A stretch of 64,000 nt of DNA from Bacilli bacterium PM5-9 (GTDB lineage: Bacteria; Bacillota_I; Bacilli_A; JAJDGJ01): assembly GCA_029893765.1 (NCBI GenBank), contig JARXZD010000007.1:1-64000 (forward strand), written 5' to 3'. A program made the position numbers and the translations under genes. Shown here in pieces: positions 1-7,729 of this stretch. Under the pieces are notes generated by a model that was not told where the DNA came from, did no database searches, and saw nothing but the letters and a program-made list of their open reading frames with translations. The number at the start of each line of letters is the position of its first letter. Position 1 is the first letter of the stretch.

Positions 1-129
1 ATACTGATTTAGAATATAGTATTGTAAACAATTTGGAGTATTAAAAAAATGCTCATGATTTTAAAAATCTGAGACATTTTCGAAAGTTATTGACAGGTTT
101 AAGATTTTTATGGTATTTAATATTAAGAG

Positions 130-999
130 CTATTCTTCAAATTTAAAAGCATCTAGATTTTTTTTAACAAAACTTCTAAATGTTTGTGGCTTCTTTTCCA
201 TAATTTCTTCAAACACTGAAGTTACTTTTTTTGCAGTTCCCAAACGTGTCATCATATACAACATTCCCATAACATTAGAATATTCTTTATCAAGGCCACG
301 AATATCAATCCAATACTTTTTAGCAAGTCTTGGCTTAGGATTTGCATATTCAATTTTTCTATTAAGTTCTTCAGAAAGAATTTCTGCAACCAAGTAATAA
401 TCAATTGCCTCTGGTCCAGTTATCGAATAACCTTTATTTTGATGTTCTTCAGGATTTGAAAGTACCTTTGCACTAATCTCACCAATATCTTCAGCATCAA
501 TAAAACTAGTTAAAGCTTGTTTTACTGGAACAACAATACGATTAAAATGCTTAATTTCAAAGGCATGAATTCCACTAATATTTTGCATGAAAAAACTAGG
601 ACGAATATGACAATAAGGTAATCCTGATTTTTCAATATACTTTTCAATCTTATGATGTGGTGGCACAGGATTGTTTTCAACTCCAATTAAAGATAAAAAA
701 CTTATAAGTTTCATATTACCTTTTTGTTTTAAAGTATCTATAAAAGGTTGTAAATCCTCTGGTTTACCTAAATGTGGTGGTCGCATAATAAATACTCTAT
801 CAACATCATCAAGTGCCAAAGGAAAAGTATTTGAATCAGTAAAATCAAACTTTACTACTTTAGCATTATCACCATATTTTTCTTTTAATGCTTTTTCATC
901 TATATCAGCTACCACTACTTCCTGGTTATTTTGAATTAAATATTTTGCAACATAACCACCAACATTCCCTAATGCACCCGTTACCATTACTTTATTCAT
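130..999 (-). CDS. NmrA-like NAD(P)-dependent reductase (atypical SDR)
   Basis: The 289-residue protein begins with a Rossmann nucleotide-binding motif (VTGALGNVGGYV, residues 6-17). An acidic residue ends the second strand (VVVADID), as in NAD(P)-binding atypical short-chain dehydrogenases of the NmrA/YtfG (quinone oxidoreductase 2) type. The central segment (MRPPHLG; HIRPSFFMQN) matches the NmrA fold. Members act as NAD(P)H-dependent quinone or azo reductases or as redox sensors; the substrate here cannot be told from sequence. Its start ATG overlaps the stop of the upstream MarR gene by 8 nt (ATGAATAA), so the two are translationally coupled, and the pair looks like a stress-inducible regulator/reductase operon. 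Confidence 0.8.
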   Translation of the reverse strand: MNKVMVTGALGNVGGYVAKYLIQNNQEVVVADIDEKALKEKYGDNAKVVKFDFTDSNTFPLALDDVDRVFIMRPPHLGKPEDLQPFIDTLKQKGNMKLISFLSLIGVENNPVPPHHKIEKYIEKSGLPYCHIRPSFFMQNISGIHAFEIKHFNRIVVPVKQALTSFIDAEDIGEISAKVLSNPEEHQNKGYSITGPEAIDYYLVAEILSEELNRKIEYANPKPRLAKKYWIDIRGLDKEYSNVMGMLYMMTRLGTAKKVTSVFEEIMEKKPQTFRSFVKKNLDAFKFEE

Positions 1000-1426
1000 T
1001 TTCTATTTCCTCCATTAAAATTAAATTTGCTTTTTCAATCATTGAAACTAGTTTTAAATAATCTTCATCGCCCATTTTATTTTGTAATAAAAACATTGTT
1101 TTATGATATTCATCATAAGCTTTTTCGACTAATTTTTTACCTTTTCTTGTTGGAATTAATGCCATTTTATGCCTATCATTTTCCATGATTTCTTTATAAA
1201 TATAATCTTTTTTTTGCAATGAATTAACTATTTTTGCAATCATAGGTTTAGATACATTTAAAAAATTAGCAGCATCAACTGATGAAATTTTTTCCTTATT
1301 TGTTACTATTAATATTAAAAGTCCCATTTCACTATTTCTAATAGGTAGTTTCAAATTTGTATCTATCTTATTTTTTAAACGCGTTAATAACGATATTGCC
1401 TTTGCACCCCGAATAACTCTTTCCAT
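992..1426 (-). CDS. MarR-family transcriptional regulator
   Basis: A 144-residue winged-helix protein. The DNA-binding core is around residues 45-95 (VDAANFLNVSKPMIAKIVNSLQKKDYI) and a basic wing follows (ENDRHKMALIPTRKGKKLV), the usual MarR pattern. An upstream in-frame start at 1489 exists, but the ATG at 1426 follows AGAGGTGA by 5 nt and lies downstream of the promoter at 1461-1489, so I use it. It probably represses its own operon by binding the tandem GTTAAC elements at 1442-1458, with the downstream NmrA-like reductase as co-regulated target. The ligand is unknown. Confidence 0.88.
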   Translation of the reverse strand: MERVIRGAKAISLLTRLKNKIDTNLKLPIRNSEMGLLILIVTNKEKISSVDAANFLNVSKPMIAKIVNSLQKKDYIYKEIMENDRHKMALIPTRKGKKLVEKAYDEYHKTMFLLQNKMGDEDYLKLVSMIEKANLILMEEIENE

Positions 1427-1441
1427 ATAATCACCTCTTAC

Positions 1442-1458
1442 AGTTAACCAAGTTAACT
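1442..1458. promoter_or_regulatory. Probable MarR operator: two tandem GTTAAC palindromes
   Basis: The sequence AGTTAACCAAGTTAACT holds two GTTAAC palindromes 9 bases apart, just downstream of the -10 element, around the expected transcription start. The position fits an autorepression operator for the adjacent MarR protein. A related half (CCAACTT) lies in the promoter spacer. The assignment is inference from position and symmetry. Confidence 0.55.
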
Positions 1459-1460
1459 CT

Positions 1461-1489
1461 ATTGTAATCAACCAACTTAATATTGTCAA
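1461..1489 (-). promoter_or_regulatory. Sigma-A promoter of the marR-nmrA operon
   Basis: On the minus strand TTGACA (1484-1489) and TACAAT (1461-1466) are separated by exactly 17 bases. This is a near-consensus vegetative promoter, about 35 bases upstream of the MarR start codon. Confidence 0.8.
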
Positions 1490-1527
1490 GAAAAAACAGT
1501 CTTTTGACTGACTTAGTTCCTATTAAG

Positions 1528-2310
1528 TTAAATATTGTTTTGCAATTGATAGTTTGCGACATTTATAGCAAGTCCAATATATATGCAATAACCAACATAT
1601 AAAAAGAAATGTCCTATTAATATCAAAATTGCTAGTGAACCATAGATAATTGAAGTTGTTGAACCACTAAAAATTATACTTGAAAAAACTAATAACAAAG
1701 TTATTGAAAAAGTAGTAAATAAAGCGCCTTTATAAATATCTTTTGTTCTTAAACGAAAATCACTAATAATAAAATAAAGTATATGAATAATTAAATATAG
1801 AATTGGTACAATCGCAAATAAAGTTGTTAAATAACTTGATTGTATCCTGAAAATTTTAAATAATGATGGAATAAAACTAACAAAGAACAACATTAAAATA
1901 ACTATTGATAAAATTATTATTATTACTAAAAATGATAATAGTTTATTTCGAACAATAGAAATTTTTTCAAATCCAAAAAAAGCATTACTTGCATAGATTA
2001 TTCCTGTAATACCATTACTAGCAATAAATAATGTATATAGTAAAATCGCAATTAAAGCAACTAAACTCATATTTCCAAAATTTCCTTTTATATGTGTAAT
2101 CAAGTTGGTAATTAAGGATTCAAAAGCATTAATATCAACAACATGTGCTAATGTGTTTATATCAATATTTGTGTACTTGATTGCTATTAAAAGTATTGAA
2201 AATAATAAAGGAATAAATGAGATGAACAAATAAAATGCTAAACTTGATGGAATCCATTTATATTCTCCTTGTGTATGTAAAGCAATTGTTTTTAAAACAA
2301 GTTTTTTCAT
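1528..2310 (-). CDS. YihY/BrkB family inner-membrane protein
   Basis: A 260-residue polytopic membrane protein with about six hydrophobic segments. The opening (HTQGEYKWIPSSLAFYLFISFIPLLFSILL) is typical of the YihY/UPF0761 (BrkB) family, once misnamed ribonuclease BN. A conserved-looking segment NGITGIIYASNAFFG occupies the middle. The start ATG follows AGGAGTGA by 4 nt. The family's molecular function is not established; some members are thought to be transporters. It lies between the marR operon and an acetyltransferase gene, with no obvious functional link. Confidence 0.8.
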   Translation of the reverse strand: MKKLVLKTIALHTQGEYKWIPSSLAFYLFISFIPLLFSILLIAIKYTNIDINTLAHVVDINAFESLITNLITHIKGNFGNMSLVALIAILLYTLFIASNGITGIIYASNAFFGFEKISIVRNKLLSFLVIIIILSIVILMLFFVSFIPSLFKIFRIQSSYLTTLFAIVPILYLIIHILYFIISDFRLRTKDIYKGALFTTFSITLLLVFSSIIFSGSTTSIIYGSLAILILIGHFFLYVGYCIYIGLAINVANYQLQNNI

Positions 2311-2320
2311 ACAATCACTC

Positions 2321-2833
2321 CTATTTCAATAAATATGATGGATGGTTTAATCCAGTTGGTTCATAGTATTCATCTTTGAAATATTTAAAACCTAGTTTTT
2401 CTAACATCTTTTTAGACACATTATTTTTAGGGTTATGACCAGCAAATAAATTTTTAGCTTTTAAATTATTAAATGCATAATCAATAACTTTTAACCCTGT
2501 CTCACTTGCATAACCGCTATTCCAAAATTGATCAATGATATGAACACCAAACTCATAAATACCATTATCTAAATCGTATGGACGTAGTCCGCAGCAACCA
2601 ATAAACTCATTTGTTTCTAAAAGAAAAATTGGCCAATATTGAACTTGATATTTCTCTTGATTACTTATTTCTAGTGAAAGTCTTTTATTAACATCTTCTT
2701 CACTAAATTTACCATTAGCACTAATATATCTCGTTACATTAGGATTTAACCATAACTTTTTAGCGTTATCAATATCACTATCTAACCAAATTCCAAAGCC
2801 AATTCGCTCAGTTTTTAAAAAGTAATTTCTCAT
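2321..2833 (-). CDS. GNAT-family N-acetyltransferase (RimJ/RimL-like)
   Basis: A 170-residue protein with the RimJ/RimL-type GNAT layout. It has an N-terminal strand (LKTERIGFGIW), a central IGCCGLRPYDLDNGIYEFGVHI segment, an acetyl-CoA-loop equivalent near WNSGYASETGLKVIDYAF, and a C-terminal NVSKKMLEKLGFKY motif common in this family. The ATG at 2833 is preceded by GAGGTGAG; an in-frame extension to 2890 has no ribosome binding site and is rejected. It probably acetylates an amino group on a protein, amino acid or drug; the substrate is unknown. Confidence 0.85.
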   Translation of the reverse strand: MRNYFLKTERIGFGIWLDSDIDNAKKLWLNPNVTRYISANGKFSEEDVNKRLSLEISNQEKYQVQYWPIFLLETNEFIGCCGLRPYDLDNGIYEFGVHIIDQFWNSGYASETGLKVIDYAFNNLKAKNLFAGHNPKNNVSKKMLEKLGFKYFKDEYYEPTGLNHPSYLLK

Positions 2834-2867
2834 TGCACTCACCTCAAGTAAATTATAACATAGATAA

Positions 2868-2895
2868 GAAAAAAAAGATTGATTTCTCAATCTTT
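2868..2895 (-). terminator. Intrinsic terminator after the amino-acid ABC operon
   Basis: On the minus strand AAAGATTGA and TCAATCTTT form a 9-bp stem with a GAAA loop, followed by a run of T. It sits just after the ATPase gene and so ends the leader-SBP-permease-ATPase operon before the acetyltransferase gene. Confidence 0.85.
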
Positions 2896-2902
2896 AACAA
2901 TT

Positions 2903-3622
2903 CTATAATATTTTATCTAAAAACTCTTGACCTCTTAAAGAGAGAGGATTCTCAAAGAAATCTTTAGGGTTTCTATCCTCAACTATTTCACCTTCATCTA
3001 AGAAAATTAATCTTGTCCCTACTTCTTTAGCAAAGTTCATCTCATGAGTTACAATTACTAAAGTCATTTGACCTGCTAAACTTTTCATAACATCTAATAC
3101 TTCTCTAACCATTTCTGGATCAAGTGCTGATGTTGGTTCATCAAAAAGCATAATTGTTGGGTTCATTGCAAGTGATCTTGCGATTGCAACCCTTTGTTTT
3201 TGTCCACCAGATAAACTTGTAGGGTATGCATCTACTTTATCAGATAAACCTACTTTATCTAATAAATCAAGAGCTACTTCTTCAGCTTTTTCTTTTGAAT
3301 AAACATTTAGTGTTATTGGTGCCATTGTAATGTTTTCAAAAACAGTTTTATGAGGAAATAAATTAAATTGTTGAAATACCATTCCTATATGTTCTCTAAC
3401 TTTATTAATATCAGTTTTTTTATCGTTTAAATTAACACCATCAATAAAAATGTTTCCTGATGTTGTTTCTTCTAATTTATTCATACAACGAAGCAATGTT
3501 GATTTACCACTTCCTGAGGGTCCAATAATTACAACTACTTCATTTTCATTAATTGTTAAATCAATATCTTTTAAAACAAGATTATCATTAAATTTTTTAT
3601 TTAATTTTTCTATTTTAATCAT
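2903..3622 (-). CDS. Polar amino acid ABC transporter ATP-binding protein (GlnQ/ArtP type)
   Basis: A 239-residue ABC ATPase, the usual length for the GlnQ/HisP/ArtP family. Walker A is GPSGSGKST (around residues 34-42), the Q-loop lies in [10 protein letters not shown], the signature is LSGGQKQR, Walker B is [13 protein letters not shown], and the switch histidine is in VIVTHEM. It powers uptake by the permease and binding protein encoded immediately upstream. Its start overlaps the permease stop by 8 nt (ATGATTAA), giving translational coupling. The operon is preceded by an Arg-codon attenuator, which suggests arginine or a related basic amino acid as substrate; that is inference. Confidence 0.93.
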   Translation of the reverse strand: MIKIEKLNKKFNDNLVLKDIDLTINENEVVVIIGPSGSGKSTLLRCMNKLEETTSGNIFIDGVNLNDKKTDINKVREHIGMVFQQFNLFPHKTVFENITMAPITLNVYSKEKAEEVALDLLDKVGLSDKVDAYPTSLSGGQKQRVAIARSLAMNPTIMLFDEPTSALDPEMVREVLDVMKSLAGQMTLVIVTHEMNFAKEVGTRLIFLDEGEIVEDRNPKDFFENPLSLRGQEFLDKIL

Positions 3623-4316
3623 TTTTTAACTTCCCTTCCCACATATTAACTAATTTAGTTAGTGTATATACAATAATAAAGTACATTATTGCTGCCATAA
3701 ATAATGCTGGAAATGGTTTATATGTTAAAGCTCTCATCTGATTTGCATAGAACATTAAATCATGTGCTCCAATTATTGAAACGATTGCTGTTTCTTTAAT
3801 AACTGAAATAAACTCATTACCAAGTGATGGTAAAATATTTTTTATGGCTTGTGGTACAATAATTAATTTTAAAGTATCTTTATAATTAAACCCTAAACTT
3901 CTTGCTGCTTCAAACTGACCTTTATCAACAGATAAGATACCACCTCTAAAGATTTCTGCAACATATGCAGCACTATTTAATCCAATCGCAATTACTGCTG
4001 CTAGAAATGCATTCATATACAATGTTTCATCACACAATGCTTTATAAATTGTTGGTGGAACATAATATATTATTGAAAGTTGCACTATTAAAGGAGTACC
4101 TCTGACAAAGTTAATATAAATAGTACATAAAGCTTTAATAAATTTATTTCCTAACAATTTACCAATCGCAATAAACAATCCAATTGTTACTCCAATTAAA
4201 ACTCCTACTAATGCAATCGATAACGTTACTCCTAATCCTGATAAGAAATCCATAATCACTTCTTTATTTAAAAGAAATGAAAAATCATATAAATCTGAAA
4301 TTTTTGCTAAAAACAT
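3615..4316 (-). CDS. Polar amino acid ABC transporter permease (HisM/GlnP type)
   Basis: A 233-residue permease of the His/Glu/Gln/Arg/opine family. The N-terminal region carries [19 protein letters not shown], and [14 protein letters not shown] is the classical conserved segment. The EAA loop reads [24 protein letters not shown] and contacts the ATPase. About five membrane segments are visible. The ATG at 4316 sits 6 nt after AGGTG; a GTG at 4325 overlaps that ribosome binding site and is unlikely to be used. It forms the membrane pore, probably as a homodimer, for the lipoprotein-delivered amino acid. Confidence 0.92.
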   Translation of the reverse strand: MFLAKISDLYDFSFLLNKEVIMDFLSGLGVTLSIALVGVLIGVTIGLFIAIGKLLGNKFIKALCTIYINFVRGTPLIVQLSIIYYVPPTIYKALCDETLYMNAFLAAVIAIGLNSAAYVAEIFRGGILSVDKGQFEAARSLGFNYKDTLKLIIVPQAIKNILPSLGNEFISVIKETAIVSIIGAHDLMFYANQMRALTYKPFPALFMAAIMYFIIVYTLTKLVNMWEGKLKND

Positions 4317-4341
4317 TAATAACACCTATCTTTTCTATTTT

Positions 4342-5151
4342 TTACTTGTTTATTTTATCGAATAGTTCAACATTTTTGTTAAACATTTTATCTAATTCTC
4401 CACTATCTTTTAATTCTTTAATTAACGCATCTAATTCACTTTTTAAAGCATTTTGTTTTTGTTCTAAAGCAATTGAAGCTCCATCAAACATTAATTTATC
4501 ATCAATACCTTCTACTACTGAATAAGCAAGGTCTGGATATTTAGCAACTATGTTTTTTGCACTTACTTCTGCAATAAATAAAACATCTGATTGTCCTGAA
4601 GTTAAATTAGCAATTGTATCCGATACTCCAGGTAAAGTTGTTACTTCAGCACCTTTTACTCCACTTGCTGCATCTGCTTGCGTTGTACCTACTTGAACAA
4701 CGATTTTTTTACCATTTAACTTATCTGCACTATTTAAACTATCAAGTTTTTCTTTTGGTGCTACTGCAACTGTTTGCGTATTATAATAAGCTTCAGTAAA
4801 ATCTACTGCTTCTCTTCTTTCTTCTGTATCAACCATTCCTGCTAAAACAATATCAATTTGCCCAGAAGCTAACGATGGAACTAAAGCATCAAAATCCATA
4901 TCTTTCCATTCAACTTTAACTCCTAATTTTTTCCCAATTGCATTTCCTAAATCAATATCATAACCAGCTAGTGTTTTTTTACCACCAGTAGTATCGTAAA
5001 ACTCATATGGAGGATAACCTGAGTTTGTACCAATAACTATTGTTCCATTCTCTTTAATTTGGTCTAATTTTTTTCCTTGGTCATCACTACTTCCACCACA
5101 ACCTGTTAATACAATTAATAATCCTAACATTAATCCTAATAATTTTTTCAT
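4342..5151 (-). CDS. Amino acid ABC transporter substrate-binding lipoprotein (SBP_bac_3)
   Basis: A 269-residue extracellular solute-binding protein. The N-terminus is a lipoprotein signal (MKKLLGLMLGLLIVLTGCGG) with the lipobox cysteine at residue 18. The family 3 core follows: IVIGTNSGYPPYEFYD, YDIDLGNAIGKKLGVKVEWKDMDFDALVPSL and DIVLAGMVDTEERREAVDFTEAYY. A conserved Arg (the ERREAVDF segment) and an Asp in SDVLF-like context are the usual alpha-amino-acid contacts. It captures an amino acid outside the membrane for the downstream permease/ATPase. Expression is likely set by the attenuator at 5185-5295; arginine is the most economical guess for the ligand. Confidence 0.93.
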   Translation of the reverse strand: MKKLLGLMLGLLIVLTGCGGSSDDQGKKLDQIKENGTIVIGTNSGYPPYEFYDTTGGKKTLAGYDIDLGNAIGKKLGVKVEWKDMDFDALVPSLASGQIDIVLAGMVDTEERREAVDFTEAYYNTQTVAVAPKEKLDSLNSADKLNGKKIVVQVGTTQADAASGVKGAEVTTLPGVSDTIANLTSGQSDVLFIAEVSAKNIVAKYPDLAYSVVEGIDDKLMFDGASIALEQKQNALKSELDALIKELKDSGELDKMFNKNVELFDKINK

Positions 5152-5184
5152 AACCCTTTATCTCCTTATTTTAATTTTTATTGA

Positions 5185-5220
5185 CAAAAAAAACCGCTAC
5201 TCCTAATGAAATAGCGATTT
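5185..5220 (-). terminator. Attenuator terminator (regions 3:4) upstream of the ABC operon
   Basis: On the minus strand CGCTA (start of region 3) and TAGCG (region 4) form a stem that can be extended by flanking A/T pairs, followed by eight T residues. It lies between the leader peptide and the substrate-binding protein gene, in the orientation that would stop transcription before the operon. Region 3 also contains CTATTTC (5208-5216 includes its complement), which can pair instead with region 2. Confidence 0.85.
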
Positions 5221-5295
5221 TATTGTCTATGTTTTTTTAAACTAATTAAAAGTATGCAAAAAAGACGTAACCTCTATTTCCTATTAAGAGTTACG
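5221..5295 (-). promoter_or_regulatory. Attenuator regions 1 and 2 (anti-antiterminator/antiterminator)
   Basis: Reading the minus strand, region 1 (CGTAAC, 5290-5295) lies in the last Arg and Asn codons of the leader. Region 2 (GAAATAG then GTTACG, 5266-5280) begins right after the TAA TAG double stop. GTTACG can pair with region 1 (6 bp). GAAATAG can pair with CTATTTC of region 3 (7 bp), which would block the terminator. A ribosome stalled on the Arg codons would cover region 1 and favour 2:3; one that reaches the stop would cover region 2 and favour 3:4. These pairings are read by eye from sequence; the mechanism is inferred by analogy to trp-type attenuation. Confidence 0.72.
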
Positions 5296-5349
5296 GCGGC
5301 GGCGAACAACACAGATAATATTTGAATTTAATTTATTTAAATTATTCAT
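5284..5349 (-). CDS. Arg-rich leader peptide (21 aa)
   Basis: A 21-codon reading frame on the minus strand starts with ATG at 5349 behind AAGGAAGTG. The peptide opens MNNLNKLNSN and ends CVVRRRRNS, then TAA immediately followed by TAG. The four Arg codons are CGC CGC CGC CGT in a row (5293-5304). A promoter lies 30-60 bases upstream, and mutually exclusive hairpins ending in an intrinsic terminator lie downstream, before the amino-acid ABC operon. This is the layout of a regulatory leader peptide that senses charged tRNA-Arg. Asn codons are also abundant, but only the Arg run sits next to the structural elements. Confidence 0.75.
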   Translation of the reverse strand: MNNLNKLNSNIICVVRRRRNS

Positions 5350-5381
5350 ATTGTTCACTTCCTTTCAATTAATTTAGACAT

Positions 5382-5410
5382 ATAATATCACAATTAAAAA
5401 ACCTTGTCTA
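5382..5410 (-). promoter_or_regulatory. Promoter of the leader peptide/ABC operon
   Basis: On the minus strand TAGACA (5405-5410) and TATTAT (5382-5387) are spaced by 17 bases. Transcription would start about 20-25 bases before the leader ATG, so the leader peptide is within the mRNA. Confidence 0.65.
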
Positions 5411-5465
5411 GTGTTTCATTAAAAAAATGGTTTTTTTAGAATTTTATTTTAAATGTTTTTTTGAT

Positions 5466-6179
5466 TTAAAAAACAGTAAACATATTATAACGTTTAATAT
5501 TTTTATAATCCTCTTGAGTTATTATCAGCTCTTTTTTTAGTTTATCATCAATATTTCTAGGGGTTTTTGTGAATAGCATTTTTATTGAGGCAGGCATTAC
5601 TGGTCTTGTTGAAAGTCCTGTCCAAAGACCCCATCTTGTAGCATCCTCAGTAAATGGAGACAGAATAGCAATTGATGCTTTTTCTACAGGCGTATCTTTA
5701 TTTATTAAATCCATTCTTGTAATTATATCGTAATGTGTCATCTGCCCATAATATGTGTTTTCACATACTTGTGGAAAGTTAATATCTTTTATATTCATAT
5801 ATAATTGAACTTGAATTATTTCATCACTATTTTTTTTCACAAAAATTTTTGAACAAATTATACTTTTATTTCTTCCATCATAATAATAAGAATAAAAACT
5901 AGTGTTATCTTTAAAAAAAGATGGAATTCCATAAATAGATGTTGATAAATCATTTTGTTCTATACTGTTAATTTTTGGTAGCAGCTCATCTACATTTATT
6001 TTTAAAGCAATAGAGAGTTCATTAATTGTAAGAATATCAATTGCTATTTCACCACGCTCATATTTAGATAATGTAGCTTTACTTTTATTTATTTTGTCTG
6101 CTAACTCTTGAATTGTTAATCCACGCAATTTTCTAGCACTTCTAAGGGCAATTCCTAACTCAACTAAATAATTATCCAA
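5466..6179 (-). CDS. XRE-family transcriptional regulator with unknown C-terminal domain
   Basis: A protein of about 237 residues. The N-terminus is a clear HTH_3/XRE domain (IALRSARKLRGLTIQELADKINKSKATLSKYERGEIAIDILTINELSIALKI). The C-terminal 150 residues are not a family I recognise; they contain YGQMTHYDIITRMDLINKDTP and ATRWGLWTGLSTRPVMPASIKMLF. I place the start at a TTG (6179) spaced 6 nt from AAGGTG; the GTG at 6188 overlaps that site. It is divergent from the MalY/PatB gene and may regulate it. XRE proteins with a larger C-terminal domain commonly sense a small molecule, but nothing here identifies one. Confidence 0.8.
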   Translation of the reverse strand: MDNYLVELGIALRSARKLRGLTIQELADKINKSKATLSKYERGEIAIDILTINELSIALKINVDELLPKINSIEQNDLSTSIYGIPSFFKDNTSFYSYYYDGRNKSIICSKIFVKKNSDEIIQVQLYMNIKDINFPQVCENTYYGQMTHYDIITRMDLINKDTPVEKASIAILSPFTEDATRWGLWTGLSTRPVMPASIKMLFTKTPRNIDDKLKKELIITQEDYKNIKRYNMFTVF

Positions 6180-6389
6180 ATTTATCACCTTGTTTCATAT
6201 AAATATTATAAATTGTAAATATAATAATATAAAAAAAATTATTATATATATTATAGCTAATACTGCCATAAAAGTCTACTCTCACGATACAAAACTACTT
6301 TATACATCCATGTAATTAGAATTTAGTTAAGATGATTTATGTTTTTTTGCATGATATACTTGATGAACAAAATACAAAGGAGTGATATC

Positions 6390-7577
6390 ATGAAAAGACT
6401 TAATTTAGACAAACAGTATAATAGAAAAAAAACAGATAGTGTAAAATGGGACCATAAAAATTTTGTGGATAGTAGAGTCTCAGATACAGCACTACCACTT
6501 TGGCTTTCCGATATGGAATTCAAGGTAGCAGATGAAATCATAGATGCTTTAACATCTAGAGTTGAGCATGGTTTTTTTGGCCATTCAATGCCAAGTGACA
6601 ATTATTTTGAAGCTGTTCAAAATTGGTATAAAAAACGTTTTAATTGGAATATTGATAAGGATTCAATTTTTTATTCACCTGGTGTATTGCCTGCATTAGG
6701 TTTTGTTATAAACGCTTTTACCAAACAAGGTGAAGGAATCATAATTCAGCCTCCAGTTTTTTATCCTTTTTCTGAACTTATTGAGGGTTCAAAAAGGCAA
6801 ATTGTAAATAATACTTTAATAAATAATGATGGGTATTACAGTATTGATTTTATAGATTTAGAAAACAAAGCTAAAGACCCAAATAATACTATGATGATTT
6901 TATGTTCGCCTCATAACCCTGTAGGAAGAGTTTGGAGCAAAGATGAGTTAACAAAAATTATTGATATTTGTCAAAAAAATGATGTTTTAATATTTTCTGA
7001 TGAACTACATTGCGATTTAACTAGAAAAAATGTAACTCACTATCCTACTAAAACACTAACTAATTACAAAAAAATTATTAGTGCTTTAGCATTAGGAAAA
7101 ACATTTAATGTTGGAGGAATACCTATTTCCCAAATAATTATTGACGATGATGATTTAAGAAAAGCTTGGACTAAAGAAACAAAGGGGAAATATTATATTA
7201 AATTCGCTCCTCCTTTGGATATGATATTAACAGAGACTGCCTATAATAAATGTGAATATTGGGTTGATGAAGTTATGGATTATGTTGAAGATAATTTCGA
7301 CTTCTTGGTAGCATATTTTGAAGAGCATTTACCTAAAGTAAAATATAAAAAACCAGAAGGAACTTTTCTAGCTTGGATTAATTTTGGCAGTTATATTGAT
7401 AGCGAAACTTTATTTGAAGCACTACTAACAAAATATGATGTGCTTATTGAAGACGGTCGTGTTTTTGGAGATTCTGGAGATGGTTATTTTAGAATAACTG
7501 TTGCATGTCCAAGATCTTTACTTAAAGAAGGGCTAGATATAATCGTTAAAGCAATTAATGATCTAATAGTAGAATAA
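6390..7577 (+). CDS. MalY/PatB-type cystathionine beta-lyase (PLP enzyme)
   Basis: A 395-residue class I/II aminotransferase-fold enzyme of the MalY/PatB family, with LWLSDMEFKVADEIIDAL near residue 38 and the family motif CSPHNPVGRVW near residue 172. The PLP lysine is K237 in LALGKTFNVGG, and the phosphate-binding Asp/Tyr region is FSDELHCDL. Family members cleave C-S bonds of cystathionine or S-cysteine conjugates to release thiols, pyruvate and ammonia. The ATG at 6390 follows AAAGGAGTGA; an extension to 6339 has no such site. It is monocistronic, divergent from the XRE regulator gene, and ends at a terminator. Confidence 0.88.
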   Translation: MKRLNLDKQYNRKKTDSVKWDHKNFVDSRVSDTALPLWLSDMEFKVADEIIDALTSRVEHGFFGHSMPSDNYFEAVQNWYKKRFNWNIDKDSIFYSPGVLPALGFVINAFTKQGEGIIIQPPVFYPFSELIEGSKRQIVNNTLINNDGYYSIDFIDLENKAKDPNNTMMILCSPHNPVGRVWSKDELTKIIDICQKNDVLIFSDELHCDLTRKNVTHYPTKTLTNYKKIISALALGKTFNVGGIPISQIIIDDDDLRKAWTKETKGKYYIKFAPPLDMILTETAYNKCEYWVDEVMDYVEDNFDFLVAYFEEHLPKVKYKKPEGTFLAWINFGSYIDSETLFEALLTKYDVLIEDGRVFGDSGDGYFRITVACPRSLLKEGLDIIVKAINDLIVE

Positions 7578-7608
7578 AATTTTAATTTTTTAGATACTTA
7601 AATATACG

Positions 7609-7646
7609 AAAAAACTACTAATAAATATTATTTTGTAGTTTTTTTT
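7609..7646 (+). terminator. Intrinsic terminator after the C-S lyase gene
   Basis: AAAAAACTAC and GTAGTTTTTT form a 10-bp stem of mostly A/T pairs closed by CTAC/GTAG, followed by a T run. It is 30 bases after the stop codon. Confidence 0.75.
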
Positions 7647-7729
7647 ACTATTGCAGCATGATAATTTATTATAATACTTATAACAATATAAGCATATAAT
7701 GTTATAATATATTTTAGTTGGTGATAAAT

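Noticed and set aside
1-129. Searched for a gene or terminator at the left edge
   Set aside because: AT-rich sequence only; a TTGACA at about 99-104 lacks a matching -10.
4614-4799. Leu/His-rich plus-strand frame opposite the substrate-binding protein gene
   Set aside because: Antisense shadow of a real coding sequence; no start signals.
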